Shown: positions 35,001 through 44,520, counted from the stretch's first letter. The stretch: DNA of 64,000 bases from Acinetobacter sp. WCHAc010034 (GCF_001696615.3 NZ_CP032279.1:2790001-2854000); one strand, 5' to 3'. Numbers and translations are program-made. The notes: a model not told the origin generated them from the letters alone.

Positions 35001-36680
35001 ATGCCTCAAGCCAAAGATGCAGCCTTCTATACCCAAATTTTAGAAAAGAATAAGGATATTCAGGACCTGCTGGATAAAATTCAGTTTGATACCCGGCACG
35101 GAAAAATCTGGTTTGAAGAAAACCGGATGCTGCTGATGCACAGCAGCATTATGGGCTTTTTAAGAAAAGACCTGCATGACATGCTGGGCTGGGAAAGAAC
35201 CAAGCGCTTTTTTATCCGCTGCGGCTATCAGGCCGGCGTGCGCGATGCCGAAGTGACCTCTAAGCTGCGGCCGAATTTGAACGAAGCGGAAGCCTTTATG
35301 GCCGGCCCGCAAATGCACGGCATCCGCGGCATGGTGCAGGTGGAAGTCAATCAGCTGCAGCTGAATCATGATCAGCATCAGTTTTATGCGGATTTCAACT
35401 GGCGCAATTCATTTGAAGCCGAAGTGCATCTGAATGAGTTTGGCGCTTCAGATGAACCGGCCTGCTGGATGCTGCTGGGCTACGCCTGCGGCTACAGCAG
35501 CCTGGTCATGGGGCAAACAATCATCTATCAGGAAACCCATTGCGTTGCAAAAGGCGATGACTGCTGCCGAATTATCGGCAAGCCGCTGAAAGAATGGGAA
35601 AATGCCGAGGAGCTGACTCAATTCATGTCGCCGGACCCGGTATCGGATGAATTAATCGCGCTGCAGGCTGAGCTGAATGAGCTGAAGAAAAATATTTACA
35701 GCAATGTCGAAGCCGATTACACCATGTTCAATTCGGTTGGCGAATCGGCAGCTTACCGCAATGTATGCGATTTGCTGAAAAAGGCGGCCGGCAGCAAAGT
35801 TGCGGTGCTGCTGCAGGGCGAAACCGGGGTAGGCAAGGAAGCCTTTGCCCGCGGAATTCATGAGGGCAGCCTGCGCAAAGGCCAGCCCTTTGTCGCCGTG
35901 AACTGCGCCTGTATTCCGCCGGATTTGATTGAGGCGGAGCTTTTCGGGGTCGAAAAAGGCGCATTTACCGGCGCTACGCAAACCCGCATGGGGAAATTTG
36001 AGCGGGCGCATCAGGGCACAATTTTCCTGGATGAAGTGATTGAGCTGTCGCCGCGGGCGCAGGCGGCCTTGCTGCGCATGCTTCAGGAAGGCGAATATGA
36101 GCGGGTCGGCGATCACCAGACCCGGACCGCCGATGTGCGCCTTGTGGCCGCCAGCAATGAAGACCTGGAGCAGGCGGTGAAGGACGGGCGCTTCCGCGCA
36201 GACCTGTATTACCGGCTGAATATTTTTCCGGTGACGATTCCGCCTTTGCGCGAGCGCCGTGACGATATTCCGCTGCTTATCCAGCATTTTTTATCCCGTT
36301 TTGAAAATATGTACGGCAAAAACCTGAAAGGCCTGAGCGACAAAGCGAAAAATTTTGCCATGACTTATGAATGGCCGGGCAATATCCGCGAATTGGAAAA
36401 CCTGCTGGAGCGCGCAACGCTGCTGACCGATCACCAGCAGGAAATCAAGCTCAGCAGCCTATTTCCGCAGATTAAGCAGGATGCTGAACCTGCGCCTGCA
36501 GCCGTAAATTTAGATGCGCTGCTGCAGGCCGGCTTCTGCCTGGAAGAGCATGAAAGGCAGCTGATTGCAAATGCCATGCAGAGGTCATGCAGAAATATTT
36601 CTGAGGCTGCGCGCTTGCTGGGCATCAGCCGGGCCGCTTTGGATTACCGCTTGAAAAAGCAGGCAGTTAAGGCGAAGTAG
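35001..36680 (+). CDS. mphR: Phenol-responsive sigma-54 activator
   Basis: This 559-residue protein is of the DmpR/XylR type. It has an N-terminal XylR_N and V4R sensor that binds phenols (ETHCVAKGDDCCRI near 175-188 with zinc-binding Cys), a short linker, an AAA+ domain with Walker A GETGVGKE, the sigma-54 contact loop GAFTGA and Walker B GTIFLDEV, and a C-terminal Fis-type helix-turn-helix (SEAARLLGISRAALDYRLKK). It is divergent from mphK. Phenol relieves inhibition by the sensor domain, so the oligomer can drive transcription from the sigma-54 promoter. AAGGA stands 13 bases before the ATG. Confidence 0.96.
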   Translation: MPQAKDAAFYTQILEKNKDIQDLLDKIQFDTRHGKIWFEENRMLLMHSSIMGFLRKDLHDMLGWERTKRFFIRCGYQAGVRDAEVTSKLRPNLNEAEAFMAGPQMHGIRGMVQVEVNQLQLNHDQHQFYADFNWRNSFEAEVHLNEFGASDEPACWMLLGYACGYSSLVMGQTIIYQETHCVAKGDDCCRIIGKPLKEWENAEELTQFMSPDPVSDELIALQAELNELKKNIYSNVEADYTMFNSVGESAAYRNVCDLLKKAAGSKVAVLLQGETGVGKEAFARGIHEGSLRKGQPFVAVNCACIPPDLIEAELFGVEKGAFTGATQTRMGKFERAHQGTIFLDEVIELSPRAQAALLRMLQEGEYERVGDHQTRTADVRLVAASNEDLEQAVKDGRFRADLYYRLNIFPVTIPPLRERRDDIPLLIQHFLSRFENMYGKNLKGLSDKAKNFAMTYEWPGNIRELENLLERATLLTDHQQEIKLSSLFPQIKQDAEPAPAAVNLDALLQAGFCLEEHERQLIANAMQRSCRNISEAARLLGISRAALDYRLKKQAVKAK

Positions 36681-36697
36681 TGGTGCTATAGTTAATT

Positions 36698-36784
36698 ACC
36701 TAAATAGCAGCCATACCAAAAACCTCCTGAAATCATATTTTATGGCAAATTATGTATGGTACAGATTTAAAAACTTAGCTATAT
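36698..36784 (+). repeat. Diverged direct repeat, copy 1
   Basis: This segment and 37031-37110 share CTAAATAG, CATATTTTAT, TACAG and TTAGCTATAT in the same order; the first three are at identical spacing (34 and 26 bases). Intervening bases have diverged. The two copies enclose the hairpin cluster. Confidence 0.6.
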
Positions 36785-36798
36785 GGTAGCTAAGTTTT
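36770..36798 (+). terminator. Terminator after mphR
   Basis: AAAACTTAGCTA and TAGCTAAGTTTT form a perfect 12-bp stem with a 5-base loop and a short T run, 90 bases after the mphR stop. Confidence 0.7.
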
Positions 36799-36867
36799 AT
36801 TAAATGACTCCGCGAAAATCCCTTTAGCTTTCTAGGCTCGTGAGTAAAGTAAAATTTGGATACGCGA

Positions 36868-36924
36868 GTGCGGCAAGGATGCCGCACGTTGCCCATCACG
36901 GCATGGATGCCGTGTATGGGCAAC
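36868..36924. repeat. REP-like hairpin pair
   Basis: GTGCGGC/GCCGCAC (36868-36887) is followed at once by a longer stem, GTTGCCCAT-CACGGCAT against ATGCCGTG-ATGGGCAAC (36888-36924, one bulge). The GGATGCCG core is repeated in both. It looks like an extragenic palindromic repeat unit; genome copy number is unknown. Confidence 0.6.
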
Positions 36925-37030
36925 AAAAGACTTTTGCTACTTTGGGTCTTTCCAAAGTAGAGTCTTGCCTGCGCGAAGACGTTTGAACTTCTAAAGGAAA
37001 ATGAGGCAGTTCAAGCGCTATAATAAAATC

Positions 37031-37110
37031 ATCTAAATAGTTAATACGCTAAAAATCCAATAAAAGCATATTTTATAGGAAAGTATGCGTAATACAGGCT
37101 TTAGCTATAT
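37031..37110 (+). repeat. Diverged direct repeat, copy 2
   Basis: Second copy of the repeat at 36698-36784, with a 7-base deletion before TTAGCTATAT. Confidence 0.6.
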
Positions 37111-37307
37111 ACATCTTGTTACATTCTTAAAGCATCGATTGCTAAATTTTTCAGCCCTTATTTTGAATACAGATTGAAGCAGGCAAAATAAGAGTGAATT
37201 TAAATGCAGGTATGCATGCACCGCGGCGCAAACCAAATCGTCGGCTCATGTGCCGAGCTGAAATATAAGCAGCTCCCCAAAAAATCATTAAATGGAGCAG
37301 GCGGAAA

Positions 37308-38117
37308 ATGGCCAGCTATGAAATGCAGGGCTTGACTTGGCAAGCGCTGAAGAAAAATCAGCAGGATGCGATTCTGATTGCGGGCAGGGTCATTCAGCAT
37401 AAGGGAATTTACAGCAAGCCTTTTCTTTTTGATGCGCATGAATCCTGGTGCGCAGCGGTGGCTGACGGGATCAGCAGCCACCGCCATTCCGGAATGGCGG
37501 CGCATCAGGTGCTGGAAACGGTTCAGCGCTATTATACGCAGCATGAGCAGGATATTAAATTTGCCTATATTCAGGATGAATTATGCAGGGCGCTGGATCA
37601 TGCCGGTTTAAATGATCCGGAAGATGCTGAAGGCAGCTTAAGCTGTGCGGAAACTTATGGCGCCGGCACAACAATGGCGCTGGCGCGGCATGCAGCGGCG
37701 GATCCGCCAAACCTTATCCGCATCCAGTCCCTAGGGGACAGCCGCGTTTATGCATTTTGCAGCCTGCAGCGGAAATGGCAGCCCTTAACATTGGATGACA
37801 ATTTTTATAATGAGCTGGCTGGGCTGCATGCTTTGGAAGGCCAGGAGCTGGCGTCAATCTACGATGTTTTAACAGGTTTTTTTTGCGCGGACTGGCAAGA
37901 AGAGGTGGCTGAAAAAAATACGGTCAGGCATCAGGTGAAAACAGGCGATGCGCTTTTGATCTGCACTGACGGGGTGTATGACGCAATGGAGCATGCGGAA
38001 TGGCCGCCTGTCGCTTTAGGGCAGCCGCTGAAAGTCTGGCTGACTGAATTTTATGAAAGCATTAAATACCGGGCAGGAGACAATCTAAGCTTAGTCTTGA
38101 TCCGGGTGAATTCTTGA
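37308..38117 (+). CDS. PP2C-family protein phosphatase
   Basis: The 269-residue soluble protein has PP2C (PPM) metal-binding motifs: VADGISSH near 51-58, GAGTTMALA near 118, SLGDSRVYAF near 137-146, CTDGVYDAM near 218-226 and DNLSLVLIR near the C-terminus. These phosphatases remove phosphate from Ser/Thr in Mn/Mg-dependent fashion. Bacterial ones often sit with a Ser/Thr kinase or in type VI secretion loci; neither is next to this gene, so its substrate is unknown. Confidence 0.88.
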   Translation: MASYEMQGLTWQALKKNQQDAILIAGRVIQHKGIYSKPFLFDAHESWCAAVADGISSHRHSGMAAHQVLETVQRYYTQHEQDIKFAYIQDELCRALDHAGLNDPEDAEGSLSCAETYGAGTTMALARHAAADPPNLIRIQSLGDSRVYAFCSLQRKWQPLTLDDNFYNELAGLHALEGQELASIYDVLTGFFCADWQEEVAEKNTVRHQVKTGDALLICTDGVYDAMEHAEWPPVALGQPLKVWLTEFYESIKYRAGDNLSLVLIRVNS

Positions 38118-38335
38118 AATTTTAAAAATATTAATAAAATCATTTTATTAAGTAATTGTTAAGGCCTGCTGCCCAAGCCCGTTTTCTGGCCGGCATCGCG
38201 CCTGCTGGCGGGCCGGCAGCCTGAGCGCAGGCGCTGACTGCGCAGCTGAGCTTTTCCCGATGCAGCGATATTGTTTAAGCCTGCTGCCTAGGGTATATTG
38301 TGCCAAAATTTTTACTCAGTATAAGTTATTATAAG

Positions 38336-39835
38336 ATGTTTTCGTTTTTGTCCATCGAATTCGCCCTGGCATTCATTGTATTTTTCTGCATTTACTGGGC
38401 ATTCAGGGCCAAGCCTCAAATTCAAAACCTCATTATCGCGGCGGCCAGCTACGGCGTCATTTACCTCATGGCGGGCGCGGCGGCGCCGGCAATCCTCTTC
38501 GCTTTCAGCATCGTTATTCACCTGATTGTCTATTTAATGAGCAGGTATGAGGCCCATAAAAAAAGCCTGCTGATTTTAGGCATCGTGATAACGCTGCTGC
38601 AGCTCAGCTTCTTTAAATATTATGACTTCTTTAAAGGCGCAGTTTCCGCCTCGCTGAATGCAATGAATTTGGACGGCAGCGGCTTGGCTGCCAATCTGAT
38701 TCTGCCTCTGGGCATTTCCTATTATTCCTTTCAGGCCATCAGCTATCTGGTCAGCCGCTACCGGGACACGCCGGAAGTGCCAAAATTCAATTTCGCGCAG
38801 CTGCTGATGCATTTTTCATTTTTTGCCACCATCACTGCAGGGCCGATTGCCCGCGCGCAGAGCGCAAAAGGCCTGACCGATATTGATGATCAGCCTTGCG
38901 GCATGAGCGCGCAGATCAGAAGCGCCGAACCGCGGAGCATCATCTATCCCGGCTTGGCCTTGGCTTTAATTGTCATCGCCCTGATTAAAAAATGGTGGAT
39001 TGCCGGCTGGCTGGCGGACAACTGGGTCAACCCGGTATTTGCCAATCCACTGCAATACCACAGCTTAGAAATCTTGGCGGCGATTTACGGCTATACCATT
39101 CAGCTGTTCCTGGATTTTTCCGGCTACAGTGAAATGATGATCGCGTTTGGCCTGCTGCTCGGTTTCAGGCTGCCGGTCAACTTCCGCGCGCCGCTGCTGG
39201 CGCACAATATCCGCGATTTCTGGGACAAATGGCATATCAGCCTGTCCACATGGATCCGCGACCACATCTATATTCCGCTCGGCGGCAGCCGCCACGGCTT
39301 TGCCAGAACGCAGTTCAACCTGCTGGCCGCCATGGTGCTGTCAGGCGTGTGGCATGGTTCAGGCTGGAATTTCTTCCTGTGGGGGCTGTTTCACGGGCTG
39401 GCCTTGGTGCTGCTGAACATCAGCGACAAGGCCTATGAAAAAATCTACAAGGTCAGCGCCAGGGAAGCGCGGGACGCGGTCTACAAATCCAGCCTTCTGG
39501 GCAAGGCGGTCAGCGTTTTCGTCACCGTGAATTTTGTCTGCTTCTGCTTTGTATTCTTCAGGGCCAAAACTTTCGAAGAAGCGCTGCAGGTATTTCAGGC
39601 ATTATTCCAGAACTATATGAATGTCCAGTGGCTGAACAATCCGCTGTACTTGCTGGGCCTGATGGCCGTGGCCTGGATCGCTTATCCATTTGCGCGGCAG
39701 TTCGGGCAAAGGCTCAAAGCGCATTATCCAAAATTTCCGCAGTACCGCGTGATTGTGCCTTTATTCATGATTTTTATGCTGATTGTAATTTGCGCGCCTT
39801 CCGGCATCCCAGGGTTTATTTATGCAAACTTCTAA
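38336..39835 (+). CDS. MBOAT-family membrane O-acyltransferase
   Basis: The 499-residue inner-membrane protein is an AlgI/PatA-type MBOAT. It has about ten or more membrane segments, the family motif NIRDFWDKWHISLSTWIRDH near 290-309 and the catalytic His in GVWHGSGWNFFLWGLFHG near 340. It moves acetyl groups across the membrane for O-acetylation of a polysaccharide or peptidoglycan. The ATG at 38336 is taken over a GTG at 38300. It overlaps the next gene by 14 bases and forms a three-gene operon with two SGNH proteins. Confidence 0.9.
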   Translation: MFSFLSIEFALAFIVFFCIYWAFRAKPQIQNLIIAAASYGVIYLMAGAAAPAILFAFSIVIHLIVYLMSRYEAHKKSLLILGIVITLLQLSFFKYYDFFKGAVSASLNAMNLDGSGLAANLILPLGISYYSFQAISYLVSRYRDTPEVPKFNFAQLLMHFSFFATITAGPIARAQSAKGLTDIDDQPCGMSAQIRSAEPRSIIYPGLALALIVIALIKKWWIAGWLADNWVNPVFANPLQYHSLEILAAIYGYTIQLFLDFSGYSEMMIAFGLLLGFRLPVNFRAPLLAHNIRDFWDKWHISLSTWIRDHIYIPLGGSRHGFARTQFNLLAAMVLSGVWHGSGWNFFLWGLFHGLALVLLNISDKAYEKIYKVSAREARDAVYKSSLLGKAVSVFVTVNFVCFCFVFFRAKTFEEALQVFQALFQNYMNVQWLNNPLYLLGLMAVAWIAYPFARQFGQRLKAHYPKFPQYRVIVPLFMIFMLIVICAPSGIPGFIYANF

Positions 39836-40916
39836 TAATAACTATCCAGATTTAGTCAGCCCTCCGGACGGCCTTGAACAGCAGCAGCCTGAGGCCGCCG
39901 CCGTGCAGGATACGCACCTGCGCGGCGTCTGCTTTGTGCTGGCGGTGCTGCTGAGTTTCGGAATGCTGGGCATCTGGATCATGCAGAATTCGGTCAATGC
40001 CTATTTCCAGCAGACCTATCACCGGGAAAGCCCGCTGATGCAGCTGGGGGATTATTCATTATGGGCCAAGGGCGGCAGCATCGGCGATGCCTTATATGCT
40101 TCGCATGGCGTGGCCAAAGCCGCCATTGAGGAACAGAATGGCCTGCTGGTGAACGGCTTTAATGCCGATTATGCGTTTACGCCGGAATTTAAAGCCGAAC
40201 TCGCCAGAAAAATCCAGCTGGAGGAAATCAGGCTGGCGCAGGAAAAAGCCGCCATCGCGGAAAAAGCCCTGCTTGACCAGTTTACGCTGACCAAGGCCGA
40301 TGAAATCTTCTTTGCCGGCGATTCGCTGATGCAGGGCGTTGCGCCGCATGTGCAGAAGCATCTGCAGCAGGGCTATCAGATTAAATCGGTCAACTTGAGC
40401 AAGCAAAGCACCGGCCTGTCTTATCCGGGCTTTTTCGACTGGCCTAAAACCATTCAGGAAACCTTGGCGTCAGGCCAGAACATTAAAATCCTTGTAGTAT
40501 TTTTAGGGCCGAATGACCCTTGGGATATGCCGAATCCGCAGGGCGGAAGCTACCTGAAATTCAAGTCGCCGCAATGGGAAGCGGTTTACCGTTCGCGCAT
40601 TGCCGGCATCATCCAGACGGCGCAAAGCCATCATGTCAGCGTGATGTGGCTCAGTCCGCCGAATATGGGCAAGCCGATGCTGAATGAGCAGATGATTTAT
40701 TTAAATAAAGTAATTGCCGATGAGGTGAAAAAGAACAAAGCGTTCTTTATTGATACCCGCCCGCTGTTAGGCGGAAAGAATGACGTTTACAGTGATTATC
40801 TGGTTAAAAATAATCAATCCATTAAAATGCGTTCAGCTGACGGGATTCATTTTTCTCCAGACGGTCAAAAGATCATTGCGCAGGAAATTGAAAAGCATCT
40901 GAAAATTGTAAATTAA
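39822..40916 (+). CDS. SGNH-hydrolase-like protein, DUF459 type
   Basis: The 364-residue protein has an N-terminal membrane anchor (residues ~34-55, VCFVLAVLLSFGMLGIWIM), a helical linker and a periplasmic SGNH domain: FFAGDSLMQG near 165 with the catalytic Ser, FLGPNDPWD with block III Asn, and SADGIHFSPDG with the Asp/His pair. It probably moves acetyl groups from the MBOAT to the glycan or removes them. It overlaps the MBOAT gene by 14 bases and the next gene by one base (TAATG). Confidence 0.88.
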   Translation: MQTSNNNYPDLVSPPDGLEQQQPEAAAVQDTHLRGVCFVLAVLLSFGMLGIWIMQNSVNAYFQQTYHRESPLMQLGDYSLWAKGGSIGDALYASHGVAKAAIEEQNGLLVNGFNADYAFTPEFKAELARKIQLEEIRLAQEKAAIAEKALLDQFTLTKADEIFFAGDSLMQGVAPHVQKHLQQGYQIKSVNLSKQSTGLSYPGFFDWPKTIQETLASGQNIKILVVFLGPNDPWDMPNPQGGSYLKFKSPQWEAVYRSRIAGIIQTAQSHHVSVMWLSPPNMGKPMLNEQMIYLNKVIADEVKKNKAFFIDTRPLLGGKNDVYSDYLVKNNQSIKMRSADGIHFSPDGQKIIAQEIEKHLKIVN

Positions 40917-42214
40917 TGAAAAAAACCGGATTGATAACAAGCATGTCTTATAAGCGCAAATCATTCGCCGCTTTTGCTGCAGCGCTGGCCTTTTCCATGG
41001 GCGCCAGCGCGGGCAATTTAAGCAACTTCAATGAGCCGAATACCGCCAAATTCATTCAGGCGCTGAACAGCCGCTCGGTGCATGTGGTGCAGCTGGGCGA
41101 CTCGCATACTGCAGCCGATGTCTGGACTGAAACGGTCCGCGAACAGCTGCAGAGTGCCTTGGGCAATGGCGGCATGGGCTGGGGCATGCCGATGTATTTT
41201 GCCGGCCAGCGCCTGGCGGAATACGGCTATGACAATTCCGGCTGGCAGCCGGTTTCAAGCCGGACAGAGCGCAATCAAAACTATGCGCTTGGCGGGCTGC
41301 TTGCTGTGCCGCGCTATTCCGGCGCGACTTTGACAATCAAGCCGAAGCAGAGTGAGCAGGAGCAGGCGGTTACCGTCAGCCTAAGGCAGGCTGCCGGCGA
41401 CGGCGACTTCACTGCAGTGGACGCCGCCGGAAGAAGCTTCTCTTTTGGCGCGCCGGTCAAAGACGGCACCTGGCAGACAGCGCAGTTTAACGCCAAGCTG
41501 CCTTTTACCGTTACCGCGCAGAATACCCGGGATTCCGCGATTGGCGGCTGGTGGGCAAAAAATGCCAGCGGCGCGGGCGCAGTCGTTTCCGCGCTGGGGA
41601 TTAATGGCGCAGAACTCAGCTACTGGAATCACTGGAGCAATGGCTGGAAAAAAGAGCTGGGCGCTATTGCGCCGGAGCTGATTGTGCTGGCTTACGGTAC
41701 AAATGAGGCTTACGGCAACCCGAATATTGAGCAGGCACGAAAGCTGTTAAGCGCTAAAATTCAGGAAATCCGGCAGGCCAGCCCCGGCAGCGCCGTCATG
41801 ATTGTTTCAGCGCCTGAAAGCCTGAAAAGCACGGCAGGGCAATGCGGCCGCAGGCCGGATAAGCTGACTGAATTTCAGGAAATGCAGGCTGAAGTCGCGC
41901 AGCAGCAGCGCACGATGCTGTGGAACTGGCAGCAGGCTATGGGGGGCGCATGCTCCATGAAGAGCTGGATCAGCCGGGGCGAGGCCCGCGGCGACGGCGT
42001 TCACTTCACCGCTTCAGGCTATCAAAAGCTGGGCAGAATGCTGGCTGCAGATCTGCTGGATTTAGCCGGAAATCCGGCCGGCGCCATGCGTTCCAATCCA
42101 TCTTCAGGCCAGAACGCTGGCGCGGCCCAGCAGCCAGTTTCATCTTCCCGCACATTGGGCTACGGTGAAATCTGTGAAGAAGGCGGGAAAAACTGCAGAA
42201 CATTCAGGTTCTAA
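40916..42214 (+). CDS. Secreted SGNH/GDSL-type protein
   Basis: The 432-residue protein has a signal sequence after a short basic leader (KSFAAFAAALAFSMGASAGN). The SGNH motifs are VQLGDSHTAADVW near 59-71, VLAYGTNEAYGN near 262 and RGDGVHFTASGYQKLGRML near 360. About 150 residues between the first two blocks form a beta-rich insert, perhaps a carbohydrate-binding module. The start overlaps the preceding stop by one base. With its neighbours it suggests a PatB/AlgX-like O-acetylation set. Confidence 0.88.
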   Translation: MKKTGLITSMSYKRKSFAAFAAALAFSMGASAGNLSNFNEPNTAKFIQALNSRSVHVVQLGDSHTAADVWTETVREQLQSALGNGGMGWGMPMYFAGQRLAEYGYDNSGWQPVSSRTERNQNYALGGLLAVPRYSGATLTIKPKQSEQEQAVTVSLRQAAGDGDFTAVDAAGRSFSFGAPVKDGTWQTAQFNAKLPFTVTAQNTRDSAIGGWWAKNASGAGAVVSALGINGAELSYWNHWSNGWKKELGAIAPELIVLAYGTNEAYGNPNIEQARKLLSAKIQEIRQASPGSAVMIVSAPESLKSTAGQCGRRPDKLTEFQEMQAEVAQQQRTMLWNWQQAMGGACSMKSWISRGEARGDGVHFTASGYQKLGRMLAADLLDLAGNPAGAMRSNPSSGQNAGAAQQPVSSSRTLGYGEICEEGGKNCRTFRF

Positions 42215-42231
42215 AATGGCGTCCTGATCGT

Positions 42232-42273
42232 AAAAAATAGCGGTGCGGAAATGCCTTGCACCGCTATTTTTTT
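42232..42273 (+). terminator. Terminator of the MBOAT-SGNH operon
   Basis: AAAAATAGCGGTGC pairs with GCACCGCTATTTTT across an 11-base loop and is followed by further T, 18 bases after the operon's last stop. Confidence 0.92.
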
Positions 42274-42374
42274 AGCTGCGTATCAGTTTTGCGCATACCC
42301 GCAGCTTTTCTTGCGCCACGGCGCAATCGCGATTAGTATTTAATTTTAAATATCAAATACTTTGAGTTAAAATA

Positions 42375-42839
42375 ATGAAACTGAAAATTGTTCTAAGCGC
42401 ATTATGCATTTTCTCTTCAGGCGCAGGCTATGCCAATGCGCCGCAGCAGGCAAAAATCAATGCGGTCAAAAAAATATATGCAGATCAGTTAAATGAAGAC
42501 TTGATGGGGATTGATATCTTAAAGCTGCATGCATCTCCGGAGCTGCGCAAGCTCATTCAAAAGCGCGACGCCATTGCCGAGCGCCATGAAGGGGACATGT
42601 GCGGGTGGGTGCGGCCAGTGCTGATTCCGGGCAGTGATTATGATGTCCGCGCGAGCCAAATCAAATATTCAGCATTGCCGAATGGCCGGGTGCGCGCGCA
42701 GGCGAAAAATTTCGGAAAAAGCTTCCATGTAGATTTTGAGCTGCAGTGTGATGCGCAGGGATGCAAAATTGCGGATGTTTATGACCCAAGCAGCTATAAA
42801 AAAGAGCTGACATTGATTGTCAGAAACGGCACCTGCTGA
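42375..42839 (+). CDS. Hypothetical secreted protein
   Basis: The 154-residue product has a clear signal peptide (MKLKIVLSALCIFSSGAGYA, cleavage near 22) and four Cys in the mature part, suggesting disulfides. Residues 38-60 read LNEDLMGIDILKLHASPELR, and FHVDFELQCDAQGCKIADVY near 120 is a beta-type stretch. I recognise no family. It stands alone with a promoter-like AT-rich upstream region. Confidence 0.7.
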   Translation: MKLKIVLSALCIFSSGAGYANAPQQAKINAVKKIYADQLNEDLMGIDILKLHASPELRKLIQKRDAIAERHEGDMCGWVRPVLIPGSDYDVRASQIKYSALPNGRVRAQAKNFGKSFHVDFELQCDAQGCKIADVYDPSSYKKELTLIVRNGTC

Positions 42840-42974
42840 TTGGAGGGCTGCCGGAAGCCATTGGCAATTTAAGGCATGCTGGCTTGCTATATCTGGCCTG
42901 AGCAGCTGGCATCGGCGGATCGTCAGCAGGCTTTAAGGAGCTATCTCGCTCATTTTAAAAGTGACGCGGGCTCA

Positions 42975-43040
42975 GGCTGAATGAGGCGGCGCCGGAACAG
43001 CAGTTTAAAGCCCTGCGGTTCCGGCGCTCAGCTTCAGCCT
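42975..43040. terminator. Nested hairpin between convergent genes
   Basis: Outer arms AGGCTGAA/TTCAGCCT (42975-42982, 43033-43040) and inner arms GCGCCGGAAC/GTTCCGGCGC (42989-42998, 43018-43027) are perfect. There is no T run; it may act as a weak bidirectional terminator or a repeat unit. Confidence 0.5.
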
Positions 43041-43083
43041 ATCAGGCGCTGCCTCAAATTCCTTGCGGTTTTCGCGCTTCAGC

Positions 43084-44520
43084 TTATTCCGCCAGATTCT
43101 CCGCTTTCATGCTCTCCCTGTAGTATCGGCAGCCTTTGTACAGCAGGAAGACCCCAATTACGCCGGCAACAGCATTTACAATGGAAATTGAATTGCCGAC
43201 CATCACGGTATTTTGGAAATACTTATCGGTAATGAGCGCTACAGCGGTAGTGCCGATACCGAGCGCAATCAGGTTGGAAATCAGCAGGAACTTTGCAGAT
43301 ACCTGAGCGCGAAGCTGGTTCGGCGTCAGCATTTGCGTCGCCGCCGCTGAGGCTGGAATCGGGAAAGTTGAAAAGAACATGGCGACAAAAATCAGCGCAA
43401 ATGACGCTTGCATGCTGTCGACTTGAGTAAACAGAACACTTGGCACAATTAAAGCAGCACAGCCGATCATGCCGGTACGGATTGCTGCATCGCTGCAGCC
43501 GCGTTTTGAGAAAAAGTCGATCAGCCAGCCGCAGAATAAAGCGCCTGAAGTATTCGCCACTAAAATAATGATGCCTAGAATATAGCCGGTTTGGCTGGCA
43601 TCTAAACCGTGATTGCGCATGTAAAATGCCGGCGCCCAGCCTAACAGCGAATACAGCATCATGGTGTAAAAAGAGAATCCGATAAAATGGCAGAAGAAAG
43701 TCTTTTTATGCGCCTTGATAAATGCCACAGAGTTTTTAAAGGATGCCTGTACGACTTGACCATCTTGACCAATTTTTAAGCCTTTGCGTTCCGGTTCACG
43801 CACCGTCAGAATCATCAATAGCGCCAGCAGTACGCCTGGCAAGCCGACAATCATAAAGGTCAGCTGCCAGGTTTTAATTTCGCCAATTAGCGGCAGCATC
43901 ACAAAATTGACATCTTTCAGCAGGCCAATAACATAGCCGCCAATCAGAAAAGCCAAGCCTGAACCAATAAAGGCGCCAATGGCATATACGCCCAGCGCGC
44001 GGCCCAGTTTATCTTTCGGAAATAAGTCAGCAACAATTGAATAAAATGCAGGGGAAAGCGCTGCTTCACCCGCGCCGACGCCTAAGCGCGCCAGGAACAT
44101 TTGAATGAAGTTTTTGCTGAGGCCGCAGGCAGCCGTTGCAAAGCTCCAAAAGGCAATGCCGGCTGCAATGATTTTAATCCGTGACTTTTTATCCGCCAGG
44201 GCAGCAATCGGCACACCCATAAAGGCGTAAAACAGTGAAAAAGCTAAACCTTGCAGCAGGCTGAATTGCGTATCGCTCAGCATTAAATCGTGCTTAATCG
44301 GTTCAATCATTAAAGATAAAATCTGCCGGTCTACAAAGGACAGAATGTAGGCCACCATGCAGATGATCACAACGTACCACTGGTAAGCGCTGCGTTCTGA
44401 TGATGCAGGCTCAGTGTGCGCCGGCGTTTGATCCGGGACAGGCGCCTGTTCAAAATTTAGGGTTTGGGGCTGAATATTCCCTTCAGCCGCATCTATTTCT
44501 AGAGATTTATCATTCATCAT
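43084..44520 (-). CDS. MFS transporter, Spinster-like
   Basis: The 478-residue inner-membrane protein has 12 predicted membrane segments, a polar N-terminal tail of ~45 residues and MFS motifs SFVDRQILSLMIEPIKHDL (first helix region) and ARLGVGAGEAALSPAFYSIV near helix 4-5. It is of the Spinster/aromatic-acid type. Its position downstream of paaZ, and promoter words shared with paaZ and paaA, suggest uptake of phenylacetate or a related acid. AGGAAG precedes the ATG. Confidence 0.88.
   Translation of the reverse strand: MMNDKSLEIDAAEGNIQPQTLNFEQAPVPDQTPAHTEPASSERSAYQWYVVIICMVAYILSFVDRQILSLMIEPIKHDLMLSDTQFSLLQGLAFSLFYAFMGVPIAALADKKSRIKIIAAGIAFWSFATAACGLSKNFIQMFLARLGVGAGEAALSPAFYSIVADLFPKDKLGRALGVYAIGAFIGSGLAFLIGGYVIGLLKDVNFVMLPLIGEIKTWQLTFMIVGLPGVLLALLMILTVREPERKGLKIGQDGQVVQASFKNSVAFIKAHKKTFFCHFIGFSFYTMMLYSLLGWAPAFYMRNHGLDASQTGYILGIIILVANTSGALFCGWLIDFFSKRGCSDAAIRTGMIGCAALIVPSVLFTQVDSMQASFALIFVAMFFSTFPIPASAAATQMLTPNQLRAQVSAKFLLISNLIALGIGTTAVALITDKYFQNTVMVGNSISIVNAVAGVIGVFLLYKGCRYYRESMKAENLAE

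Larger units (their letters stand above)
36681..37307. other. Repeat-rich spacer between mphR and PP2C gene
   Basis: No gene is seen in these 627 bases. It holds the mphR terminator, a pair of diverged direct repeats and a hairpin cluster, each listed separately. Confidence 0.6.
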
